A DNA stretch of 64,000 nt from Verrucomicrobiales bacterium (GTDB lineage: Bacteria > Verrucomicrobiota > Verrucomicrobiia > Verrucomicrobiales > DEV007): the NCBI GenBank assembly GCA_029213005.1, contig JARGPI010000017.1:1-64000 (forward strand), read 5' to 3'. This document shows positions 58,101-64,000 of this stretch, one piece after another; positions within the stretch are counted from its first letter, which is position 1, and each line of letters starts with the position of its first letter. The position numbers were made by a program, and so were the translations under genes. The notes under the pieces are model-generated. The model searched no databases. It saw only the letters and a list, made by a program, of their open reading frames with translations, and was not told the origin of the DNA.

Positions 58101-60703
58101 GCCTTGACGGGTTTGCCAGTGCTCTGCATCCCGAGGATCAGTTTGTGCAACCCTTAAACGGCGGGCAGGAAACTTCGGTGCTACATTTGGGGAGCGCTTA
58201 TAGAAACCTAACCACTCCGGTTACTTTCCGTTTTGCTTTTTCCGATGACTCTTCTGGGACAAGTTTCATCAATCGCCTTGATGATTTGGTGATTAAAGGG
58301 ATCGTCGGGGAAATCGCTTCCGATTCCGCAAGTCTGAATATAACGGTGCAGGGAACCAATGATCTTCCTGATGCGGATAACGATACGGCGATCGCAGTTG
58401 AGGCCGGGGGCTTGTCCAACGGGACAGCCGGTAGCAACGGCACCGGGAACGTATTGACAAACGATTCAGATGTCGACGAATCCGATTCCGGAAATCTGGA
58501 TGTGGTGGCCTTCGGTAGCGGAACGAATTCCAGCGATGCGACAACCGGAGCCGGGGGGACTAAAGCCGGGAGCTACGGAACTTTACAACTCAATGCAGAC
58601 GGATCTTTTACCTACATCGTTGATGAGACAAATCCCGCGGTGGAAGCTCTCGATGATGGCGATACACTGGCGGATACTTTTACCTATGCCGTAACGGATC
58701 AAACCAGCCCGGCACCATCAGTGGTAATAAATTTTGGAGGCGTTGGTAGTGTTGGTGATTCCACTCACGGAGTCGGAATCAGCGGGGCGTTTACCGGAAC
58801 GGCTACGATTACGACGCCTCATTCAGGCCTGTCCTCGGATCTTTATAATTTACCACAGACGGATTCAGATGCGGCGCAAGGTAGGTATCATCAGGTGCGG
58901 CAGGGAGTGGCCGATCTCGCCACGCCTATGGAAGGGGATGTCTGGTTCTCGTTTCTGGTTCAGAATCCGGAGACCACGTCGTATGGTGGGATCACCCTGA
59001 ATCCCAAGGATAACGATACGACAACCGGGGGATCCTACCCTGATTATGATTCCACTAGAGACTTTCAGATAGTGGCAAAGGGGGCGGATCTGGTTGTAGG
59101 AAACAGCACGGTTGCCTCGGGCGTTTTCAGTTTAAATGAGACTCACCTGGTAGTGGGCCGGGTGGTGTTAATCGATGGTGTCGAAACGATTGAAGTGTGG
59201 GTAGATCCTGATCTGGTTGCGAATCCGGCTCTTCCGCCCGCGACATACACAAGCGCTTCCGGCGCGACAGCTTCCCTCGGGTCCCAAATTACTTCGCTTG
59301 GGCTGGTCTCCTACAATGTTGACGGTGATGGAAATGACGGGAACGACGGAGGGATCATAGATAATGTGGTGCTTGGTGGTGAAATGCTGGATGTGACGGG
59401 GGGGAATACTCAATTCGCCACGTTGACGGTGACGATCCAGGGAACTAACGATGATCCTATCGCACGACCGCTAACTGAGACTGTCTATGAAGACGGTGTT
59501 GGCGGGTCGGATACGGCTACCGGTAACGTGGTGCCTCCCTCAGAGGATGTGGATGATAACTTTGCTGACAATTCTCTGAACGTAACCTCGATTGATTTCG
59601 ATGGCGATGCGGCTCCCGCTGCCAACGTGACCACTGGTGTAACGACGGTGGTCTCGACGTATGGATCTCTTCAGATTTCTGATCAGGGGAACTATACCTA
59701 CGCTGTGGATAACAATCGACCGGCTGTGCAGGCTCTTGATGAGGGGCAGGTCGTGACGGAAGTTTTCACTTATACGATCACGGATAACAACGGGGTATCT
59801 TCGACTTCCACCATTACGGTAACGATCGTGGGTGAGAATGATCCAGTAATCATTACCGGGGTTGCTTCGGAAGTCACTGGTGGGTTCGTCAATGTTCCGG
59901 TGACGATCGTTCCGTCGATTTCAATTACCGATGTTGATGATCCAAATATGGAGAGCGCGGTGCTTCGGGTCAAAAACTGGATTCCGGGTGAAGATCAGCT
60001 TTCTCTATCCGGGGCTCTACCCGGTGGTCTGGTTGCCACAATCGATAATGCGACCGGAACCGTGGTGATCACAGGAACGGCTTCTCAGGCCGATTATGAA
60101 ACGGCGATAAAAAAGGTTCAGTATACCAACACCAATCCCAATCCGAACCGGTCGCCGCGACTGGTGGCATTGTCTATCAGCGACGGGGAGGAAGCGACGG
60201 GTGCAGCCGAAATTTCAATTACTCAGGGCTTTAGTTTTGAAGGCATTCTCAGTGCTTTCCGCGATATGCGGGAGAACAGTCTGTTTATCGGTTCGATTGC
60301 TGAAAGTCAGGATTTCGAGGGTGTTCCGCAGTTGACTCTGACTCCATTTTTCGCCGGGATGAGTACTCCTGGTTCGATGATTTCTCTGGTAGTGAAAGAT
60401 CTCGCCGGAAATATCATCTCTTCATCAACGACGACTGCCAATCTTGCGGGAAGTTGGTCAACTTCGATGCATGGCGCTGATATGGGCGGTGGGCCCTACA
60501 CAGTCGAGGTTACCGAAACCCTGGGGTATTGGGGATTGAATCCGGGAAGCGGTGTTCCCGGAGGAGTGCTGAGTGTCTACCCGGGTGGTGCGGTTACGGC
60601 GACCCAGGGGACGATTCAGAATCTGAACGAAGGCATCATTTTCGGAAGGATCGTAAATGCAATGCGGATCGAAGAACTGATTGTCGATTTGATTTCCCGT
60701 TAA
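49145..60703 (+). CDS. Giant LEPR-motif surface protein with metalloprotease-like, autotransporter-strand and VCBS modules
   Basis: A 3852-residue protein, 11.6 kb in one frame. Near residues 33-43 is ALEPRVLYSGA, the LEPR export/anchoring motif of PVC giant proteins. At 200-219 is an M10-type zinc site (HEIGHVLGLGD, then NVMYG), with Asp in the place of the usual third His. Then: LamG-like domain about 430-640; an autotransporter-associated strand near 933 (KTGAGTLTLSGVNTYTG); two ~276-residue tandem units at about 1022-1297 and 1298-1560; cadherin-like region about 1700-2020; five VCBS repeats starting near 2024, 2407, 2733, 3063 and 3429. Four of them carry inserted jelly-roll domains. It is probably an adhesin or matrix protein; the export route is not shown. 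Confidence 0.88.
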   Translation: MQKSSLLKKIFSRGQTSPEVMTNRQKVEREYVAEALEPRVLYSGAPLEAPVEATGDAAENSPSEGFESVGEFGSAAVLPEEKAETGASVVLTSFDNLTGDEISFLNSAAIEHWKSSGLSDEQLAALESVEISVLDLDGAVLGYAEGSHIFIDSDAAGRGWFVDATPFENEEFTMLEDGSMEAVTGLGASNRIDLLSVLQHEIGHVLGLGDIYQSIGAANVMYGLFEEGERREILMDQAEGAAPLSLEGAHFAISADAMGDWVNAETWIGGNGVNWTTDANWEDGSAPVEGEPFVSIVFDGNNTTVTQNQAGGAGGRNVNSIVFDENAGAFTVSGNSIDMLGTGGNVDRSEVINLSTNTQTINTRLIHRADLNTGLTFNAEAGDIIVGGDITQIGGTDSDVVRVLGGHTVTFSGDNTYTVPTNVGVAVVSDDFESYGTGNGGADSNWQRNTTGTVQVEISGGNKHIAFGYSGGLNSTTLGASNEYRGIHRALNEASIVEGESGRVSFDALVESELGEWYYGVTETIAGRVEESAGAQKRQLSDMRIYVGFVYDGAAADGKVNLVAGDSTSGMVTLATGVDVDQWHNVELLIDHTANTFEVYLGGVQQGGTLSFDSGTGDLEHFIAFGGGGSRYDGQLDNVEVQAFSAPSTLLLNGQHTGAGDYLIGGGSTFGGTGTTDAAVQVTGILSAGDPGVSSGVGSLATGPLTFLQGSTFHAQIDGDGSFVPGLGNDVVTVTGDVVLGDGIATLAIDSLGSIPAGAHSYTLINNTSGVTSGFFKDSSGTLLSEGATVTIGGLDYQISYSGGEGSDVVLSYGSVLYVNPDLAPGAVADGDDEVAGDQPGAVYQSISDALAAAPHDEPVTLVINEGDYSAEDIDLSAFTEEVTLKFIEANSSIKSLTGGSNVTVELGGIDGAHSVATYLTVQSGTFAGEIIGDGGLVKTGAGTLTLSGVNTYTGSTSVDSGVLLIDGSTATISSTDSVLLDAGTLQLLNGATVSVTNGVSNDVETGNLFVDGGTMTVGVGMDVDNLRVGRTASGVAAHNSSLTVQSGVVIIGGGSGNLDIGREETGGAKVEGNLDLSGASSVTIDVTNVRLGTVAGSNGGVGGELKLSATGLNTVTATSIVMGDSPSPGNEGVTSSMVLGGGTNDFNVDTFTISNRKSKADVTILTGGILNLTGDANGAADLYVGRNNAGTGTTSTGVLNLAGGTFNATLDDVYLGQHSSVSGKGLGTLTFDSGTVNANRIYLGNPGTSDNPLNTKGTFNQLGGSVTVANGVFDGGGSSVLNIDNGTFTVTDGGFQVDDLRVGYNPGSANLTVSGGDVSVGDGAGQLLIGFRDVASPTGVTSGVVNFAAADSVTIAVTDVLAGYSSLTSTGSVGATKGSLTLSTANENTVVAENFRLGYTNSADNQSQTTSLHLGGAGNTFEVDTFIAGDLKTKALVDIVAGGTFTLRGNTNSEADLVIGNNSINTGTNPGLSHIDLSGGTFEATLNTLEIGLHGRDGGSGKGALTYTAGTVTANSIVLADTDRLGISTADANTTGTLNLGGGVLDLQGGTITEGGGTETFTFTDGVLKDVGTIGFALNQAGGTLQIGADAEADTLTIQGDYELEAGGSLEINITDAGASDLLNVEGSVVLAGTLDLQVDASADIVTGTEFLLLDNDTSSDVVSGTFLGLAEGATIRSNGHSFQISYLGGDGNDVVLTALNDSPVLSSSVDLAFKEESFPIVIDSGLTLTDIDGGPDPLNFQATAEIVAGFVSGEDLLGVSGALNNVVATVSAAGDKVTFSAANASATVADFEAALRLVSFENTSDAPDESQARKVKFDFYDGLSWSEAIQQNLATFDFNDGNTVVDSAPTNLTLSNITVGGGANLLGVTTPTGYSSPLMRVAPKVNMTQITDPAAALAESISKDIYFEFTVNANGEIYSMTQLSFDLARGASSGQRGYAVRSSVDGFTDDLAREGNVNTAFSRPNQKSVEIDLESFAGDFSGLTTDVTFRVYFHTPQTGNEMDIDNLVIEGTIDSTVTISVEGVNDEPVANDDAREIDETGGADAGESATITGNVMGGAGAAAGDVADIDLDADDDPTAGDGSVVVTTIEYTGSGAPYQATNTGGGVSSGTKVDGEFGTLTINPDGSYEYVLDDGAVDSLNAGETRSEEFTYEISDSDSNAVRNGGDLLAEYSFENLSSLAANPSGTGNDGTITRVGSEGIAPNSDVSTNAPGGWAATFDENGGGSTQPTEGARINVDTNGFDFNANDWTISGFYNRGDTDSTDFILLLGNGDGFGGGPEMYLQGVTGSNNLNLTYIDSGGTEVSITVAGAAAPGDWHHYSIVKDAANGISLYVDGTFQGSDDTFSLSVDNTLTFGGHDSNSFEPVRWFNGSLDDLSVVTRALDASEVSKLANGGGFSERATLTITVNGANDNPVANDDAATAIESGGISNGILGVDPTGNVMGGAGASAGDVADTDADGDEDPTAGDGSVTVTNVEYTGSGTPLGVNSGGGVASGTKVDGEYGTLTINPDGSYSYEVDQSVADSLDSGETATEVFTYTIANETELARYDLDPSGSNTQNSPATSVDGSISVSGLQGSGSGSQTFISASSHTALILASATASTQADALDGGSYFEFTVTPTPGEPVSLSSLEFNAGISGGNFNNTLYFQSSIGGFGSGHPVLASFEANTFSNSYNYPTYKVNLGSEFVNIATPVTFRFTWSDDSSSSTYVNRLDDLVIYGARGAATADLTITVEGRNDNPVANDDANIAVEAGGVGNGTLGIDPTGNVIGTVGGTYDAGYGDVADTDIDAADASYVTEVTFNGTPFAGSTNGGGVIGSGESILVDGAYGTLEIFSDGSYQYSVNQALADELDHGDSMVEEFVYTISDGQEVTLANYAFTGNGNAGSVNSAISAGVVSVIDGTNEGAGDTDSFISGSTYTSLTRGDATAADQAGALIDDDYFEFTITPQAGQTISLTSFEFDHYINTSGSSIGGGTMGAVHFSSSLDGFASALHPEDQFVQPLNGGQETSVLHLGSAYRNLTTPVTFRFAFSDDSSGTSFINRLDDLVIKGIVGEIASDSASLNITVQGTNDLPDADNDTAIAVEAGGLSNGTAGSNGTGNVLTNDSDVDESDSGNLDVVAFGSGTNSSDATTGAGGTKAGSYGTLQLNADGSFTYIVDETNPAVEALDDGDTLADTFTYAVTDQTSPAPSVVINFGGVGSVGDSTHGVGISGAFTGTATITTPHSGLSSDLYNLPQTDSDAAQGRYHQVRQGVADLATPMEGDVWFSFLVQNPETTSYGGITLNPKDNDTTTGGSYPDYDSTRDFQIVAKGADLVVGNSTVASGVFSLNETHLVVGRVVLIDGVETIEVWVDPDLVANPALPPATYTSASGATASLGSQITSLGLVSYNVDGDGNDGNDGGIIDNVVLGGEMLDVTGGNTQFATLTVTIQGTNDDPIARPLTETVYEDGVGGSDTATGNVVPPSEDVDDNFADNSLNVTSIDFDGDAAPAANVTTGVTTVVSTYGSLQISDQGNYTYAVDNNRPAVQALDEGQVVTEVFTYTITDNNGVSSTSTITVTIVGENDPVIITGVASEVTGGFVNVPVTIVPSISITDVDDPNMESAVLRVKNWIPGEDQLSLSGALPGGLVATIDNATGTVVITGTASQADYETAIKKVQYTNTNPNPNRSPRLVALSISDGEEATGAAEISITQGFSFEGILSAFRDMRENSLFIGSIAESQDFEGVPQLTLTPFFAGMSTPGSMISLVVKDLAGNIISSSTTTANLAGSWSTSMHGADMGGGPYTVEVTETLGYWGLNPGSGVPGGVLSVYPGGAVTATQGTIQNLNEGIIFGRIVNAMRIEELIVDLISR

Positions 60704-60753
60704 CCGGTACGACAGGAATGCGCCAACAGAAGTCGGTTTTTCAGAGTGTGATG

Positions 60754-60769
60754 TCATGTTATAACATGA
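60754..60769. promoter_or_regulatory. 16-bp perfect palindrome, candidate GntR operator
   Basis: TCATGTTATAACATGA is a perfect palindrome ending 27 bp before the GntR-family start codon, where autoregulatory operators of this family commonly lie. No second copy is seen in the window. Confidence 0.6.
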
Positions 60770-60796
60770 ACGCACAGAAGTTGATTTCCGATTTGT

Positions 60797-61489
60797 ATGA
60801 CCACCATTTCTCTCAGTGAAAAAGCCTATCGACATATTCGTCAGCAGGTTTTTCGCGGTGATTTGGCCCCGGGCGACCGCCTGGTGAACCGGGCACTCGC
60901 TGAGGAGTTGGGGACCAGTTTTATTCCGGTTCGGGAGGCGATTAGTCGCCTCGCCAGTGAGGGATTTGTTGAGCAGGTCGCCGGGGCGGGAGCATTTGTC
61001 CGCAAATTTGACCGGCGGGAAATTGCCGAGATCTACGATGTGAGAGTGCTGTTCGAGCCTTTTGCGGCAGGGCAGGCGGCGCGCTTTATGACAGATCACG
61101 AAACGGAGGAGTTGGGCTCGATTTTAGGGAGGTGGGAAAGCCTCGGTGAAACGATTCTGGGCCGGAAGCGGGGCGCAAGCGGCGCTGATCTGGAGCGCTG
61201 GCTTGATCTGAATGAGCAGTTTCACAAACTGTTAATTGAGAGCTCCCGGAATCGGTTCCTGTCAAAGATTACTAACGATGTCCACGTCCTGTCGCTTTGT
61301 TTTTCAGCTCATCGCGGTTCTCCCGGACTGCTTTCTGAAGAGCTGATTCGGTCGACGATCGAATCACATCAGCGTCTCCTCGACTTACTGAAAAAACGCG
61401 ATGCCTCCGGCGCTGAAAAAGTGGTTCGGGAGCAGCTTGCTTTCGGGCGCGAAACGGTGCTGTCGTTCTTCGATCGCCATTTAACCTGA
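60797..61489 (+). CDS. GntR/FadR-family transcriptional regulator
   Basis: A 230-residue DNA-binding regulator. Residues about 8-72 are the winged HTH (ISLSEKAYRHIRQQVFRGDLAPGD, LAEELGTSFIPVREAISRLASEGFV). Residues about 80-220 are the all-helical FCD ligand/metal domain, with EIYDVRVLFEPFAAGQAA, the Asp in DLNEQFHKLLIE, and SHQRLLDLLKK. FCD regulators usually bind a small acid or sugar acid and release DNA. It is followed by sialidase (28 bp) and sulfatase genes on the same strand and so is the likely local regulator. The candidate operator 60754-60769 precedes it. Confidence 0.9.
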   Translation: MTTISLSEKAYRHIRQQVFRGDLAPGDRLVNRALAEELGTSFIPVREAISRLASEGFVEQVAGAGAFVRKFDRREIAEIYDVRVLFEPFAAGQAARFMTDHETEELGSILGRWESLGETILGRKRGASGADLERWLDLNEQFHKLLIESSRNRFLSKITNDVHVLSLCFSAHRGSPGLLSEELIRSTIESHQRLLDLLKKRDASGAEKVVREQLAFGRETVLSFFDRHLT

Positions 61490-61504
61490 TAATTACTCTA
61501 CGAA

Positions 61505-61516
61505 ATCTATATAGAT
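61505..61516. promoter_or_regulatory. 12-bp palindrome abutting sialidase start
   Basis: ATCTATATAGAT at 61505-61516 is a perfect palindrome touching the ATG at 61517. It replaces any Shine-Dalgarno; it could be an operator for an internal promoter or an mRNA hairpin at the start site. It does not match the palindrome at 60754. Confidence 0.4.
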
Positions 61517-62659
61517 ATGATACCTCGATTTTTACTCTTAACTGTAGCGCTGAGCGGTTCGTTGCTGGCTCAGGAAAAAAGTGCTTTTGAAGGGCCTTTG
61601 GCACCTTTTCTTGCGAAACCTGAGTTGGAGATCCAGACGGTTTTGAAAGGGGAGCGTTTCCCGAACGTTGTCGTCACCACGAATGGAACTATTCTGGTCA
61701 CTCTCGGTAACAAGAGAATTCGGGCAAGGCGCAGTGAAGACGGCGGAAAGACCTGGGGTGAGGAGATTGTGATAGCGGAGAAGGGTTTTCAGGGTGGTGG
61801 AACGACCGTCGATGAAGGCACTGGCGACATTCTTGCTTTTGTCGAGGAAAGCCACCCTCCGGCGCCGCTGACGATTTATCGCAGTCAGGATGATGGGAAA
61901 ACCTGGAAACCGGAAAAGCCCGTGATCAAACCGGCGTCGAACGGGGATCTGCCATCGATGCATATGAATGAGCACGGAATCACTTTGCGGCACGGCGAGC
62001 ACAAGGGGCGCCTGCTGCGTCCGACCCGCTTTTACGGTCTCGGAAACCGTCCGGAGTCGGTTTGGCACACGCACTACACCAATGCGATGTATTCAGACGA
62101 TGGCGGGAAGACCTGGCAGACCAGTGATCCGTTTCCGGAAAACGGTACCGGAGAGGCGACGCTGGCGGAGCTTTCGGATGGGCGGATCTATTATAACAGC
62201 CGGGTGCACTGGCAGGAACGTCCGCGAAATACCAGAAGGAGAGAGGCCTGGAGTTATGATGGTGGGAAGACCTGGCGGGAGTTCCGGATTGTCGAAATCC
62301 TTCCTGATGGGCATCAGCATCGTTCCTATGGATGTATGGGTGGTCTGGTTCGGCTTCCGGTTGCAGGCCGGGATATACTCATTTTTTCCAATATAGATAC
62401 GACAGCGGCGAAACGGGAGCGGGCCACGGTTTGGGGGAGCTTTGATGGTGGGAAAACCTGGCCGGTGAAGCGGCTGGTCTTTGCTGGTCCGAGTGCCTAT
62501 TCCTCTCTCAATGCGGGTAGGCCCGGAACGCCGGGGGAAGGGTATATCTATTTAAATTTTGAAAGTGAAGGGGACTCGAAAGTTGCCCGTTTCAATCTCA
62601 GCTGGCTTCTCGAAGGAGAGGCGACCGGAGAAGGTGAAATTCCTCAGGATCTGAAATGA
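61517..62659 (+). CDS. Secreted exo-alpha-sialidase-type glycosidase
   Basis: A 380-residue exported six-bladed propeller. The signal peptide ends LLAQ. Five Asp boxes are visible (SEDGGKTW, SQDDGKTW, SDDGGKTW, SYDGGKTW, SFDGGKTW), and MHMNEHGITLRHGEHKGRLLRPTRFYG is typical of the sialidase family's arginine-rich core. It probably removes a terminal sialic or related acid, though PVC sialidase-like proteins can have other substrates. It starts directly after a 12-bp palindrome, with no Shine-Dalgarno, 28 bp after the GntR gene. Its stop codon overlaps the next ATG (ATGA), showing translational coupling to the sulfatase. Confidence 0.88.
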   Translation: MIPRFLLLTVALSGSLLAQEKSAFEGPLAPFLAKPELEIQTVLKGERFPNVVVTTNGTILVTLGNKRIRARRSEDGGKTWGEEIVIAEKGFQGGGTTVDEGTGDILAFVEESHPPAPLTIYRSQDDGKTWKPEKPVIKPASNGDLPSMHMNEHGITLRHGEHKGRLLRPTRFYGLGNRPESVWHTHYTNAMYSDDGGKTWQTSDPFPENGTGEATLAELSDGRIYYNSRVHWQERPRNTRRREAWSYDGGKTWREFRIVEILPDGHQHRSYGCMGGLVRLPVAGRDILIFSNIDTTAAKRERATVWGSFDGGKTWPVKRLVFAGPSAYSSLNAGRPGTPGEGYIYLNFESEGDSKVARFNLSWLLEGEATGEGEIPQDLK

Positions 62660-64000
62660 GCCGGTTTTTGCAGGACTGTACCCTGTACACTTTTAGACGG
62701 TACAGGGTACAGTTTGCCCTTTGTCGGATTGTTGCGGCAGCGGTAGGGGTTTTCTTTGCCTGGTCGGTTTCCGCTGCGGAACGGCCCGATGTCCTTTTCA
62801 TCGCGGTTGACGATATGAATGACTGGGTTTCTCTACTGGATCCGGAGTCACCGATTAAGACGCCGAATCTGGAGCGGCTCGCCGCGAGAGGGACATTGTT
62901 TACGCGGGCTTATTGTGCTTCTCCGGCCTGCAATCCATCCCGGGTAGCAACTCTGACCGGTCTGCGGCCCGGAACGAGCGGGGTATATGGAAATAAAAGT
63001 GATTGGCGGAAGGCGTTGCCGAAGCGGAAAACGATTATGGAGCGATTCCGCGATGCGGGATATCTTGTTCAAGGAGCCGGAAAGATTTTCCATCACCACC
63101 TCGACGGGGCTTTTCATGACGACCGGTCCTTTGATCAATTTCAACCGATGGCGAAGCAGAATATGCCACCGGAGAAATTGAATCGATCTCCCGACTATGG
63201 CTCGCCAAATACCGATTGGGGGATCTGGCCTGAAAACGAATCCGACACGATCGATTTTAAGACGGCGGATTATTGTATTGATATACTAACAGGCGATCCG
63301 CCGGAGCAACCCCGGTTTCTTGCCTGCGGCATTTTCAAACCTCACTCCCCGTTCTTTGCGCCGATGCAGTATCACCTGGCTTACGAAGCTATAGCGCTAC
63401 CACTCCGGAACCCGGACGACTGGAATGATCTCCCCTCCGGCGCCGATAAATTGATGAAAAGGAAGCGGTGGTTTTGGCAGGGGATGGAAGGCGTCGAGGA
63501 AAAGTTTCCGGGCTCGTATCGCGATTTTATTCGATCTTATGCGGCGTGCTGTGCGTTTGCCGATGCACAAATCGGCCGGGTTATCGACGCTCTCGATGAT
63601 AGTTCGCGAGGTAGAGAAACGATCGTGGTTCTATGGTCGGATCACGGTTTTCATCTCGGCGAAAAAGACCACATCGAGAAATTTGCGCTTTGGGAGAAAG
63701 CGAATCATATCCCGCTGATTGTGGTAGCACCGGGAGTTTCGGAGCCGGGGACCCGATGTGAGGCTCCCGTCGATCTGACCTCGCTGTATCCGACACTTCT
63801 GGAACTGGGTGGTCTCCCGCCCGACCCCAAGTGCGATGGCACTTCATTGGTCCCGCTCCTCAAAGATCCGACCGCGAAATCCACTCCGGCTTTGATGACA
63901 TACGGAAGGGGGAATCACGCGGTGCGGAGCGAGCAGTTCCGGTATATTCGTTACGCTGACGGGTCGGAGGAATTGTACGATCATCGAACCGATCCCCACG
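62656..64000 (+). CDS. Secreted sulfatase, iduronate-2-sulfatase-like (3' cut by window)
   Basis: At least 448 residues, running off the window. The ATG at 62656 overlaps the previous stop. Residues about 8-19 are coded by the 22-bp-period palindrome pair; no ATG, GTG or TTG lies between the repeat and the hydrophobic signal core (IVAAAVGVFFAWSVSAAE), so the repeat is translated. The catalytic domain begins DVLFIAVDDMNDW; the formylglycine site is C92 in CNPSR. HHLDGAFHDD, GIFKPHSPFFAP and VVLWSDHGFHLGE resemble iduronate/uronate sulfatases. With the upstream sialidase it forms a GntR-controlled glycan-degradation operon. Confidence 0.9.
   Translation, partial: MSRFLQDCTLYTFRRYRVQFALCRIVAAAVGVFFAWSVSAAERPDVLFIAVDDMNDWVSLLDPESPIKTPNLERLAARGTLFTRAYCASPACNPSRVATLTGLRPGTSGVYGNKSDWRKALPKRKTIMERFRDAGYLVQGAGKIFHHHLDGAFHDDRSFDQFQPMAKQNMPPEKLNRSPDYGSPNTDWGIWPENESDTIDFKTADYCIDILTGDPPEQPRFLACGIFKPHSPFFAPMQYHLAYEAIALPLRNPDDWNDLPSGADKLMKRKRWFWQGMEGVEEKFPGSYRDFIRSYAACCAFADAQIGRVIDALDDSSRGRETIVVLWSDHGFHLGEKDHIEKFALWEKANHIPLIVVAPGVSEPGTRCEAPVDLTSLYPTLLELGGLPPDPKCDGTSLVPLLKDPTAKSTPALMTYGRGNHAVRSEQFRYIRYADGSEELYDHRTDPH
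62677..62711. repeat. 22-bp-period palindrome pair, locus 5 (inverted, in signal peptide)
   Basis: TGTACCCTGTACA at 62677-62689 and GGTACAGGGTACA at 62699-62711, spacer 9 bp, 22-bp period. It is translated as part of the sulfatase signal-peptide n-region. Confidence 0.92.

Noticed and set aside
60754..60769. Rho-independent terminator after the giant gene
   Set aside because: It has no T-run and is a short palindrome with no loop, more like an operator.
1..64000. CRISPR array, tRNA or rRNA genes
   Set aside because: The only regularly spaced repeats are the 22-bp palindromes (9-bp spacers, at most three units), and no cloverleaf or rRNA segment was recognised by eye.

Overview
The window looks like chromosomal DNA of a free-living, probably marine or aquatic, member of the Verrucomicrobiota (PVC superphylum). 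The evidence is the gene content: a double-length UvrA, secreted sulfatases and sialidases, a PVC-type membrane-bound dehydrogenase with a C-terminal CxxCH haem motif, an LEPR-motif giant surface protein with VCBS and autotransporter-strand repeats, an inverse autotransporter, many small secreted proteins, and mostly weak or absent Shine-Dalgarno sequences. Species cannot be assigned. I see no tRNA, rRNA, CRISPR array, transposase or phage gene.

Layout. 0.2-12.9 kb: SLC13 transporter, bioA, a YlbF-like protein with a Cys tail, a lipoprotein, a CPBP protease, the tail-specific protease Prc, a Ski2-like helicase, a secretin-like periplasmic protein and a GH144-type glucanase. 13-20.2 kb: the 1874-residue uvrA and alr. 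20.3-22.2 kb: three small secreted proteins and recO. 22.3-26.8 kb: a secreted lipase and a GH16-like lipoprotein lying between two direct copies of a ~160-nt structured repeat; the second copy abuts a truncated TIR-domain gene. 27.6-36.2 kb: an exported protein, PBP2, uvrC, a DUF2007 protein, an MFS transporter, a Pro/His-rich secreted protein and a nucleotide-sugar epimerase. 36.2-42.4 kb: alcohol dehydrogenase, sulfatase, PVC dehydrogenase and phosphoesterase on one strand. 42.6-48.9 kb: SGNH hydrolase, inverse autotransporter and a 1132-residue sialidase/esterase fusion. 49.1-60.7 kb: one 3852-residue surface protein. 60.8-64 kb: a GntR-regulator/sialidase/sulfatase operon, cut by the window end.

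How the genes work together. Much of the cell-surface and secreted inventory suits a polysaccharide degrader: sulfatases remove sulfate, sialidases and glucanases cut glycans, esterases deacylate, and SLC13 and MFS carriers import products. The last operon has its own GntR regulator and palindromic candidate operators. The rest is housekeeping: nucleotide excision repair (uvrA, uvrC), recombination (recO), cell-wall synthesis (alr, PBP2), biotin (bioA) and periplasmic proteolysis (prc).

Most unusual signal. A 13-bp quasi-palindrome, TGTACCCTGTACA, occurs 11 times at five loci, always in sets of two or three with an exact 22-bp period. Two copies must be translated inside signal-peptide n-regions, and a triple direct copy lies in frame in the linker between the two halves of UvrA. 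I know of no name for this element. A second REPIN-like inverted repeat (42.45-42.53 kb) and the ~160-nt element at 22.3 and 26.7 kb add two more repeat families.
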